Assembly (NCBI GenBank): GCA_021399445.1
Contig: JAJTUQ010000006.1
Span: forward strand, 3,038,001 to 3,102,000
Reading direction: 5' to 3'
Length of the DNA stretch: 64,000 bases
Origin: Xylogone sp. PMI_703
Taxonomy: Eukaryota > Ascomycota > Leotiomycetes
Shown here: positions 22,561-33,167 of the stretch, piece after piece
Numbering within the stretch: the stretch's first letter is position 1
Layout: each line of letters starts with the position of its first letter
Made by a program: the position numbers and the translations under genes
The notes under the pieces: generated by a model
The model's input: only the letters and a program-made list of their open reading frames with translations
Databases searched by the model: none
Told to the model about the DNA's origin: nothing

Positions 22561-22682
22561 CTGCTGTAGGGTCCTGTGATCCTAGGCTCCTGCCAATCCC
22601 TTTGTATATAGCTCTTCCCGTAGCCTCAGAGGTTTTCTCCGCAACACATCAATACGGCCGCATTTTGACTCCCTCCTGCAAT
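22561..22682 (-). repeat. Dispersed repeat, copy 3
   Basis: Minus-strand copy of the repeat at 16714-16832, about 120 bp with recognisable blocks throughout. Directly follows the tandem array. Confidence 0.65.
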
Positions 22683-23316
22683 ACCATCTCCACAGTTTTG
22701 CTATTGATAACATAAAGATACACGTTAGGCAAGTTAAACGTACAACAAGTTGTTCAAATATTAAGAAAATGAATAAGAAGAACAAAAGACGTGAAAAAGA
22801 CGAGAAGAAATAGCAGAAGAAACGGCAGGGGATTGATTCAAAATTAACCAAAGCTTAAAGAGCAAATCAAGTTCCTTAAATATTATGAGTATATAAGAAT
22901 TGAAAAGAAACCTAGAGATATTAAGGAGCTAGAGAGAGTTGGAAACAGAATAGGATAAGGTTACAAAGAACATTGAGAAATTAAAAGAAAAGCTGGATCA
23001 GCTTGACAAACGCTGGGCCACGGCGATAGGCAGTCCTGAAAGGTGTTATGGACCTTAATTGAGAATTTGGATTAGTGTTCTTGATAACTTAATGTAGTAA
23101 TATAATAGGATGGTAATAATAGACCACTCTGGGTGCACTAGCAAGGAATGAATTTAGGCATTAAATAATAGTAGATTATCTTGGTATGTATTGAATTTCA
23201 GTATAGACTGTTTTCTTTTATTGGCTAGAATAACCATGTATTAGAGCTAAATCATATCTGCTCCCTTCATACCAAACCACCCTCGTATCAACTATCAATC
23301 TAGCATAGCAACTAGG

Positions 23317-25102
23317 TCACATAACAAGCAGCGCTTGAACCGTACCAATAGTGACTGTAGCAAATGCCACCATATAACTACCGATGCTGAAAGCATCCTG
23401 GATACTATGTTCATATATTGCCCACAAAACTCCAATCAATAAACTTCCAAAGCCAAAGAGTATAAATGAAATAAGCCATATCTTCCTCATGTCCAAACCT
23501 TCAACGAGATACAGGCCCCATCCTTGTTCCGAGCTGCCGTCGCATTTGAGCTTCTCTTTTAGCTTTTTGGGCAATCGCTCGAGACAATAGATATCACCTT
23601 CTGCATGCGATGGATATTGGAAGAGATGCATCATGTAACGTTCACCGACTACAATTCATGTGAGCTATATATTCTGTAAGAGGGTTAGGCTATGCCATCA
23701 AACTGGACTTACTGGGAGGAATCAGCTCTGGTGGTGTTGGCTTATAAGTGTATTGAGCATGATCAGGAGGTGGAATGTCATCTTGTTTCTGCACATCGAC
23801 AAGCTCGCTTCTAGATATTCCAAATCGCACAAACTTAACTACTGTAACGGTACGTAGACTGATGTACGGTATCAGTCTCCCTTTCATATTGTCGTAGCTC
23901 TGGCGGACTATTTTGAATAATGATCCATCACATTCTGCTCCTAAGGTGACGAGATCAATTTGAAGTAGATGAGTGGCAAACCTCCCTTTGTTGTAGCAAA
24001 GTAGCAAATACATAAGGTTAGTCTGAAGTACGCCTGGGGTTCTAGGCTGGGTTTGATCGCTGGCGAGCTGGTTGTCTAGAGAGGATAATTCATGAACTGG
24101 TAGTGCAGGTTCTCTTCTCAGGTTCAATATCCCACCAAAAATATTAATAGCTTTGCTAAAGAAGGAAGAATTTCTTGTCGTGTTACTCTCGGTAGGATGA
24201 GTTAGATTCCGCTCAAGGCGGCCTGCAGCTCCTGGTTGTAGTTCGGTATAATCATCATACGATTTATATCCGCACTTCTGGCTCATTGTTAATTTTTTCT
24301 AAATCGTAATTACAAATAAATATGGAAACTTACGCATTCCCATTCAATTCTAACTTTGTCAGCTGGAATGGGGAGCGGTTGGAAGTATTTCCAAGTCGGC
24401 ATAAAGCGCATCAGGAATTGAGCTGTCAATGTCTGTAACGGTCTAGAGAGTGTTGTGTTTAATCCATTGATGGCTCTATCGTTAGCTATAGTTTCACGAG
24501 CCGAATCGTACTCCGTAGACTCATGGATGTGGGAAATCATATGGTGTTCAGAAGTAGATTGCGGCGTTTTTGACCGTATATCATGATTATTTTCATGATT
24601 ATTTTCAACATTAGATTCAGTCCCGCGTAGAGAATCCGCTTTGGTTTTCAATTCGGCTGAAACACTGCTAACAGTTTCTTCGGAGTATTGACTATTTCTT
24701 TCATTGGGGTTTAGATTTTTCAAAGCTATATGTAGGTGTTAGGGAAAGTATTTTGTTTGAAAGTGAATGAGACAGAAATATACTCTCAAAACGTTTGGTC
24801 CTTGATGGGATCTCATCTGCTTTCTCGCCCGCTGTAGTGCGAAGAGTAAAATTTTCTCGATCTTGGCTGTTCGTAAACGTAGGATTGGCAAAATTGCTAC
24901 CCCTGTCTTCTAATGATACCTCATGTCTATGCCCCTGATGTCTATGCCTCTGATGCCTCATATTAGATCCTTCACTGTATTCTACCCATGCGGAGCTGTC
25001 TCTCTGTCTATGACACTCAAAACAAAAGTCATTTAAAAATGAATGGGGCCCTTGGTGGCACCATCCACAATACCACACTCCATTTTCATGTGGTCGTGGC
25101 AT
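23317..25102 (-). CDS. Zinc-ribbon N-terminus, two C-terminal membrane helices; fungal protein of unknown function
   Basis: Four exons, complement(23317..23648, 23713..24298, 24334..24725, 24784..25102), 542 residues. All three introns (GTAAGT or GTATAT donors, TAG acceptors) keep the frame. Residues about 9-34 (VWYCGWCHQGP...FCFECHRQ) form a W-x-C-x2-C...C-x2-C ribbon like RanBP2-type zinc fingers. A long Ser/Glu/Asn-rich linker follows, then a folded part near residues 240-410. The C-terminus has GWGLYLVEGLDMRKIW followed by two membrane segments (about 490-540). The GLYLVEGL-membrane ending is one that I associate with a large fungus-specific family of unknown role. It looks intact. Confidence 0.75.
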
Positions 25103-25951
25103 TTCAGGGAAGATATTGGATAGTTAATCAGCGGTTGTCTCGTGCCAATTAACGATCCTCGGATTACATACGCTTAGCGTAGGATCACAACGTATATGTT
25201 AGCAGATGAATCTTTGTAATTAAAAGTATTCACATAAATGAGGAATTTCGATGTAAATCGCTGTAATGATGAGGCAGAGGTAGAAAAGGATAATAAAAGT
25301 GGTAAGGTTATCAAAATCAGATGTCATGAGGCTCCGAGCCTCTTAGGTTAATGGTAAGGTCGCATGAGGTATTGGGCAGCTCCCGTGATGAAGCGTGGGG
25401 CGGGGGGAGGGCGATTGACCGTAATAAAATTCTAAACTGGACCCCTACATGTGGCTCTGGGGAGAATGGAAACAGCCCCAAAGTAATTGTTGGTACACTC
25501 TCACGAGGCATAATACGACGTAAAACCTATAATTACGGTATGCCTAGTTGTGTTATGTGGGTGGTCTTGTATTGTAATTGTAGGTGCAGGAGGGCTATAG
25601 CTCGCTAAAGGCACTTCCCAATTATGCCATCAGGCACCATTGACCAATAAGGCGCTAATAGATTGTACGATTGGCGATTGGGTATATGGGATAGAACATA
25701 TGCAAAGGGATTGGCTGGAGTCCAAGGTCACATGATCTAACAACATAGAAAACAGATAAACAAATAGGGAGGCGGATTGTAGCGGATCAAGTGACCCAAT
25801 TTGCACTAGCGAAGGAGATAACGTATATAAGGCTGCAGGGCTGCCGACCAACTTTCTGAAATCTTTCCGGACTCCAGCCCACTAGGTATTAGGCTGGCTG
25901 ATATTATGTATAGTCCAGTCTTACTGCCCAACTTTTACTTAGTACCTCACA
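25103..25951. other. Intergenic, promoter side of the patatin NLR
   Basis: Carries the 46-bp repeat copy 2 at 25700-25745, about 200 bp upstream of the NLR start. No gene seen. Confidence 0.5.
25700..25745 (+). repeat. Dispersed repeat, copy 2 (partial, 46 bp)
   Basis: The first 21 bases are identical to copy 1 at 16787, with substitutions mostly C/T or G/A after that. Contains an ATTGG (reverse CCAAT) box and GTCACATGA. Confidence 0.65.
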
Positions 25952-28900
25952 ATGGCCGGAAATGTTAGCACTCGTGTTCGTGTTCTCTGCCTTGATGGAG
26001 GAGGTATCCGCGGCCTCTCCGAAATTCTAATTTTAAAGGAGCTCATGTTACAGGTACAGCTACATAATGGACTGGACTTTACGCCAGAGCCCTGGCAATG
26101 TTTCGATTTTATGTGTGGAACAAGTACCGGCGGCTTGGTAGCCGTCCTTCTTGGCCGTCTTGGGAAGACCTTGGATGAGTGTGAAGCCTTATTCAGAGAA
26201 TTTGGATCTAAGATATTTTCGGGTAGTTCTGGTATGAGGGCAGCTAGATTGGCTTTCAAAGGTTCAAAACACGCTAGCGAAGGGCTGCGTAGTATTGTTT
26301 ATGAGCAGGCAGGACATAATACAATGTTTGAAGAGGGAGATGCCCAAGGCCACAGCCCGGTGCTATTCTTTCATAAATATAATTATGATTATAAGGTCGT
26401 ATTTTCATCGGTTCTATTTGCAGACTGCGGTTATAGCGGTATCCAAAATAACGGGGCAGAGTGAATTATTTAGAACATATGGTGTTCGGGCTCGTAGGGA
26501 TAGGTATTCTATCGTCGATGCCTGTCTAGCAACCTCTGCTGCAACCACGTTCTTCGATCCTATAACTATAGACGGCGTTGAGTTTGTTGATGGCGCATTT
26601 GGAAATAATAATCCCAGTGCTGCTGCTCTAGACGAACTTGAGTCTGTTGAATGGCTACAGAGCATGACAGATGCTGTCAAGGAGGTAGGGTGTTTTGTTT
26701 CGATCGGAACAGGTCTCCCCACGTTTGATCATGAGCGAAGCGCAGTCAGATCCAAGTTCATACCAAAGGGCCTTACTTCCGTGAAGGATACAGCTGACCT
26801 ATGTATTTCAATTGCGACGGACTGTTATAAGGAACACTTAAAAGTCAACAATCGGTATGTCGTGGAAATTTATTATTACTAATTTGAGTTCGTGCTGATT
26901 GATATATTAGCTTCAAGAAGGCTAGGAGATCGGAAGTGTACCATCGGTTCGATGTGGAAAGGGGTCTAGAATCAGTGGACCTCAACGAAAGCAATGAAAA
27001 ATCGCTGCAGCACATTTCCTCTGTCACGAGAGCTCACCTACGCAATCATGCAGATGAGCTGAAACTGTGCGCTGCTTTACTCAATCCAAGAAGTACTACG
27101 CAGATAGGTGAACTTTCTGGTCCGTAATTAATTAGACGCATAATTGATCTCACTTCTCACTATGTAAAGGTTCAAACACCAGTCCATTCGCTGAATTGAT
27201 ATTTTCAAAGTTAGCTGTGGCTGATCCATTTTACGGTCGAAAGAACGAACTTTGTGAGATTGAAAAAGCGCTTGATCCGTCCAAATTAGGATCCAAGGGA
27301 GTTATCCTCTGCGGTATTGGAGGTTCTGGGAAAACACAACTGGCTCTTCGGTACATCCAACAGAATCAGCAACACTATTCGGCTATCCTATGGATTAACG
27401 CTATCACTAAGGAGCATGCTAGGGAATCATTTGCCGAAGCCGCAGGAATCATCTCATCGAATTGGCCCCATGACCTTCCCTTGTCGTATATTGGGAGCGA
27501 TGACTTAATGAAAGTAACTGTACGGTTACGTTCTACCTCTCATCCTAACTGGCTGTTGGTTATCGATAGTGTTGACGATTTAGAGCAGGATGAGTTTTCA
27601 AAATATATCCCTAATGGCAGAACCGGTTCTATCCTCATCACGAGTACGCAGCATCGAAAGCTCAACGGCTTCAAGCTTAAAACACTTGATGTAGATGGTC
27701 TTGACTTTCAGAGCGCTCGGGAATTGCTCGTAGAAAAAGCTGAACGAGCGGACACAATCTGAAGGTAAACGGCTTAATATTCAGGAAAATGAATACGCTG
27801 ATAGATATGCAGATTCCAACTACATTAGAACCATTGTTCAAGAACTAGGTGGCTTTCCGTTGGCCATAGAGCAAGCCGGTGCTTTAATTAGAGATGGAGA
27901 ATTCTCATTTTCTGGCTTTATTACTACTTACAAAAACGAATATAGGCGTTTGATGGTCTATCCTCTATCAGATGGGCTTGGAGCGTACGATAAAGAGCTA
28001 ATGATCATAACTATCCTCGACATGTTATATCATTTTGTCGAAAGAAAGCCTGGAAATGCCATACTACTTAGCTTCATAGGAATTATCGGGTCATGGCAGA
28101 TTCCAATTAGTATAATGGACGAGTTCCCACTCTGCGCTGAAGATCGTTCCAGTCAATTGGAGATGTCAACACTACGGAATATTCGTATAGATAAGCCATT
28201 TCTCCGCCTTGCTCTTCGGTCTTTGTCAAGATTGTGTTTAATTAAACTCAAAGAGAGTGATGGCCATATAGAAAGCTTCAAGATGCATCGAATGATCTGA
28301 CAGTGGTGTGTAGAGAAGGTCGTCGCGGTAAAAAACTATGATTACATCATGCAAGCGGCTCATGGTCTCGCTTCTAGAACTTTGAGAACTTCAGAAAGGT
28401 AAGATTTTAACTTTCTTACATCTTTCTTGTATAACGACGGGTCTTATTCCGCAGAGTAACTTTTCTTTTAAAATTGTGGTTAGAATGACGAGGCCTCTCT
28501 TCCTGTGAGACTTTAGACTATCCGTGTCGCTCATTTAACTATTCTCGACAGTTAAAACGCTAATGTTTCAACTTTCAGTAAACCTTCCGTTTGGAACATT
28601 AGACCGGATGATATTATGCGCCATTACCTTGCACCACTCTCACGCTGCTTATCCCTCATCAAGAGCCACATTCCCAAAGAGGATTTGGTTCCCCAAGGGC
28701 GCTTCTGCACTGCTTATGCCAATATCACTCAAACGGTTGCATTGATATATCTCGGTGCAGGAATGATAGAGGAAGCCAATAAATATTTTTATGCGTCTGT
28801 CGAATTTCAGGCTAGTAAAGAGGGTATTAACTGGCCAAGTTGTGAGACATCACTAGACCTTCTATATGGTCTTGCAGTGACGTGCCATAGGTCTGGCGAC

Positions 28901-29821
28901 ATGGAGAAATCTCTCGAAGCGCTTCAATCGGCCCTCTCCTTATCAGAAAAGCTCCTTGGTGATACCGACGAGAAAACCCTATCCATTGTTTCCCTTATTA
29001 AAAACATTTCTGAACGACAAGAAGTTATGCTGGCACATCATAAGTCTGTTGTGTTGGCCTCGGTACATTCAAGTAGGGATTTAGGTCCTAGCAAGGCCGT
29101 CCAAGAGTCTACGCAAGATGAGTTATATAGAGAAACAGAGACTCAGGAAACAGACACGGAAAATATGCCAGACTACGGGATTGAACTATTGGGAGCAGCC
29201 TTTCATGGTGATTACTCAGTAGTAAAGCTGCTTTTAGGCATCCCTGGTGTCGACGCAGATGTGCAGGATGAGTTAGGTAGAACGCCTCTGTGGATGGCCA
29301 CGTAGCAAGGGCATGAAAAGGTAGTAGAATTACTACTAGCCACAGATAAAGTACAAGTAAACGTTCAACCCAAAGGACAAACGCCAATGCATATTGCGGC
29401 GATGAGTGGATACAAGGCGGTAGTGAAACTGCTACTGGACAATGGAGTAGACTGCGAGCCGAAGGATGGCACTGGGCATACAACACTAGCGCTAGCTGTA
29501 TACGCTGGCCGTGAAGAGGTAGTAAAGCTATTAATTGAGAAGGGTGCTGACCTTGAGTCCAAGGACTGTACTGGTCAGACACCCTTGTCTATTGCCGTTG
29601 GTGCAAAACAGAATGCTATTGCAAAGTTTTTAACTGAGAAGGGTGCGGACATTGAATCCAAAGACAATGCTGGTCAAACACCCTTGTCTATTGCCACAGC
29701 TACAAACCAGAAGGCTATGGTAGAGTTTTTAATTGAGAAGGGTGCTGTTTTAATTCAGAGGAAGAGATTGATTTGGAAACGAAAAGCAAAGACAGTAAAG
29801 GGAAAGGCCGGTGAAAAATGA
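25952..29821 (+). pseudogene. Patatin-NB-ARC-TPR-ankyrin NLR (STAND) gene, broken
   Basis: Exons 25952..26359, 26424..26854, 26911..27107 and 27170.. join in frame. N-terminus: patatin-like phospholipase with DGGGIRG, nucleophile motif GTSTGG and catalytic DGA (VDGAFGNNNPS). Then NB-ARC: YGRKNEL, P-loop GIGGSGKTQLA, LLVIDSVDD. After residue about 530 the reading breaks: a frameshift just before the TGA at 27760-27762 (sense continues as EGKRLNIQENEYADRY and GGFPLAIEQAGAL, the GLPLA motif), an in-frame TGA at 28298-28300 (HRMI stop QWC), a degenerate stretch 28440-28580, then TPR-like helices (28580-29050) and an in-frame TAG at 29303-29305 inside the ankyrin region. Ankyrin repeats run to 29821. 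In fungi such receptors trigger membrane lipid hydrolysis and incompatibility-type cell death; this copy cannot make the full protein, though the patatin-P-loop half could be expressed. Confidence 0.85.
29537..29757 (+). repeat. 99-bp ankyrin-coding tandem repeats
   Basis: Units start at 29537, 29636 and 29735 (GAGAAGGGTGC each time), exactly 99 bp = 33 codons apart, i.e. one ankyrin repeat each, with high nucleotide identity. Neighbouring upstream units are more diverged. This is the usual sign of recent repeat amplification in fungal NLR recognition domains. Confidence 0.85.
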
Positions 29822-31334
29822 GAATAGCTGTTAGAGCATATGGACTCTGGCAAACAAATTAAGTATAAACCGATGCAAGGTAGTTTCATGCCCATTGGTC
29901 CTGAGACAACTTGGTATCGAGATCTAGATGGACTGTCAGTACGCTGTGGGCCAGCACAGTGGGTATGGCCGAGAGCGCGAGTCAGTACAGCGGGCACGGC
30001 AATTAGGGACGGTATGGCTACCATAGAGTTGGTTGTTAGAAGGTTAAGTCTATAAATACAGCGTGTCCTACTTGTATTTAAGAGGCCAGAGATCAATCGG
30101 TATTGCTATCTTTAAGCTTAGCCACCGAATATACACTGTATCGTCACATCTTGACCTTCCTTCACTCTGTACAACCAACACCTCTGACATGGACCCATCC
30201 TTCCTATGCTGCTTCCTGATCTTTTAAATGGATAATATTACTGATATTAAGTAATAAATAACTTAGCTAAAGTATTAAAAGACATTTAAGAAGTGTCCAC
30301 TTTAAGATTTCTAAAAGATTGTGTAAGCTTTACTAGCATCACTGTCAGGGTTTAACGAGTGTGATAAGGATCGCTGATTAGACTAAATCTGACCGGCCAA
30401 GAAACAGAAAATGTATCATATAATGAGCTTCCTATGATACGCGGGTGTTTGCTTAGGCTGTTCGGGTTGCTTGGGGTGCCGCCAACGATGTTCAGATTAC
30501 TTAGGTGAGCTAGCTGAGCTGAGGGTGATTGGCACCTGAGCAAGAGCAGCAAGCGTGCTGACTGAAGGTGGTCACAAAGAGGAAGAATTTCTGGATCATA
30601 CATGAAAATATCGATGTAAAAAACGATTAGTAGACGGCCCTTCATTATTTATATGCTGTAGATATGCTCTTTTTGCCGGGAAAACCGGTCCTCTGAATAC
30701 ACAGTGGGACTCTTGCATTAGGAATTGATAATCATTACACAATAATGTTATAATATTTGACAGACGGGTACATATCGAGCATAGTAGAACTGTTATATTT
30801 GACATGATGTAAGAATACTTGCGCCTGGACTGTATTAAAATAAGCCCCGGCATCTATGTCCCTGTTTAGCAGAGTCAGGAGAACCCTGCACCCCCGCAAT
30901 GCTTCTCCGTGGACTCAGCCTGAACAAGCCATGCCAGAAATGCTAATTCAATTCTTCATCTTGTGAAGCTCAAAGCATCATTCAGGTTTTTGTGTATCAA
31001 CTATGAGAAAATCTATTTCACGATCCGGAACCGTCACATCGAGCCGAACACTACACGTGTAAACGATCCGCTTTTGGAACTGAGTGGGTTCTCCCGAAAA
31101 TGGCATCTGGTGCCTCTAACTACCCCATTTTAACACTTCCTAAACTGCTTGATCGAATCTTAATGCGTAAGTTATTAGCGTAACCACATACACTATATAT
31201 GAAAGGTGCTGGTAAACTCGGTCCAGTCGTCATATCTTCCTATGAGAATTAGATTGAAAACTCCCAAACTGAGGAGCTAAGTAGAAGTTTTTCCTAAGGT
31301 GACTATCCTGTCAAAATTTGGGATTGGACCTACC
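29822..31334. other. Intergenic, no gene seen
   Basis: 1.5 kb of AT-rich sequence between the broken NLR and the DUF1593 gene. Short frames only. Confidence 0.5.
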
Positions 31335-32845
31335 ATGAGATCAACTTTTGCAATCCCCCTCCTTACAATTCTCGGTCTCGCGGCATCCGTATGCGCCACG
31401 CAAACAGAAACAAAACAGTCATGCATTCTAGATTTCCATCGACCCCGCGTCTTCGTTCTATCAGATATTGCAAACGAGCCTGATGATGCGGAATCTATGG
31501 TACGGTTTCTCTTGCACGCAAATCGTTTCCAAGTCGAGGGCATTGTGCAACAACTAGCTATCACCTCAACTCCTCCACTCATCCGGAGCAGATGAGAGAT
31601 ATCATCAATGCCTATGGAGAAGTCTTGCCAAATTTAGAGAAACACGAGCAGGGGTGGCCATCTGTATTGTATCTCCTAGATCGCGTGAAAAGCGGATTGC
31701 CCGTCTACGGAATGGATGGGGTCGGCTCGGGAAAGGACAGTGATGGCTCTGAGCTTTTGATTTCCGCAGTGGATGCCTCAGAGGAGGATCTCTGGGTTAC
31801 AGTCTGGGGAGGCTCATCCGTCCTCGCACAATCGCTGTACAAGGTTCAATCTGAGCGAACAGAATCAGAGCTTGCTGCACTCGTGAAAAAGCTACACGTC
31901 TATCCGATCTCAGACCAGGATAATTCTGGGACTTGGATCCGTCGAAGCTTTCCTCAACTGTTTTACATAGCGTCCATTCATCAGTTCCTAGATTATGGAT
32001 CTTCTGCCTGGCAGGGGATCTCTGGGGAGCATCTTCATCATTATGAGGGAGGCCCTGATTCGAGTGTTATCACTGCGGAGTGGATTAAGAAAAACATACA
32101 GAGCGTCAGTGTACTAGGTTCGAAATGTCCGGATTTTATGTATCTTGTCGAGGGAGATACACCTTCATTTCTGTACTTAATTCCTAATGGTCTCTCTGAT
32201 CCTACAAGACCACAGTGGGGATCCTGGGGCGGTCGATATGGCGCTGTGAATCTAGGCGAAGGACTGCATAGTGACTCCCTTGATACTGTGATTGGTGTCG
32301 ATGGTAAACAGTATACTAGCAATGCGGCGACGGTATGGAGGTGGCGCCGAACATTCCAGAATGATTTTGCTGCTCGGATGCGGTGGACTGCTACAGATGA
32401 TTTCAGTCAGGCGAACCATGCGCCTGTCGCTGTGGTGAATGGTAGTTGTAGCTTGTCACCTATTGATATAGACTTGGCTCTGGATGAAATAATTACAATG
32501 GACGCTACAAGCTCTTATGATCCAGATGTTAGTACGACACTTTCATTCCAGTGGTGGCAATACTTGGAAGCTTCAGGAGGTCATGAGCCTAGTGTTCCGA
32601 AGCTGGTATTAAAAGGCGCAGAGGGCTCGAAACTTCAGATAGCGCTCCCACCACGAGAAGTACTTAATAAGAATTATCGGCCGGAATATGCAGATGGAGA
32701 TCGCTTGAAACGAGATCTGCACGTTATTCTTGAGGTTTCACATGGAGAACTTACTAGTTACAGAAGGATAGTAGTCCATATTGATATTCTAGGAAGTCTA
32801 ATTCGAGGAAAGGAGCAATCTGTAATAGGGCATAGTGAGCTTTGA
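31335..32845 (+). pseudogene. DUF1593 / nucleoside hydrolase-like secreted protein, one frameshift
   Basis: Signal peptide (MRSTFAIPLL..., residues 1-21), then the nucleoside hydrolase-like fold start (RVFVLSDIANEPDDAESMVR). The frame is lost at 31547/31548: a single missing base turns the expected ...IVATTSYHLNSSTHPEQM into a frame ending at a TGA. From about 31549 the other frame reads on without a break to 32845 (MRDIINAYGEVLPNLEKH..., WGGSSVLAQ, and the C-terminal beta domain). The family (Sde182/DUF1593) is secreted and linked to plant polysaccharide use; biochemical role little known. Total about 503 codons, otherwise intact, so a sequencing error or a very recent loss are both possible. 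Confidence 0.8.
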
Positions 32846-33167
32846 TTAAGCAGTTTACAGTTTTATAGATACCTGTAGGAAACGCATGGAGATGTATTTT
32901 GCTACAGCCAAGCTATTTTACAGGTGGAGGTGGCGGCCTGTCACCTGATCTAGCCGAGGCTCTCTCAACAATACCTCAATATTGAACAATATGATTGTAT
33001 TGGCAAGTAGCTTACAGGAATGTATCATTATGATATCAAGTCGAGCATGTAATTATATACCAGTTAAAGTTAAATGATGCAACTCCAAATATATATGGGT
33101 TTGATCTTAACTTGAAGTCTTGAACTAGCTAATGCTTTTTATTCAAATACCTACTGTGATGAATTTT
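32846..33167. other. Convergent 3' spacer, no gene seen
   Basis: 322 bp between the convergent DUF1593 gene and the NACHT-ankyrin gene; nothing recognised. Confidence 0.5.

Larger units (their letters stand above)
22324..23316. other. Intergenic, repeat-rich
   Basis: Contains the 13-bp tandem array (22468-22532), repeat copy 3 (22561-22682) and an AT-rich, lysine/glutamate-codon-rich stretch on the plus strand (about 22760-23010), which resembles the eroded C-terminus of a DNA transposase but is full of stops. No intact gene. Confidence 0.45.

Noticed and set aside
22582..22851. 89-codon minus-strand frame rich in Phe/Leu
   Set aside because: Mostly the reverse of a purine-rich, stop-filled stretch plus repeat copy 3; hydrophobic by composition only.
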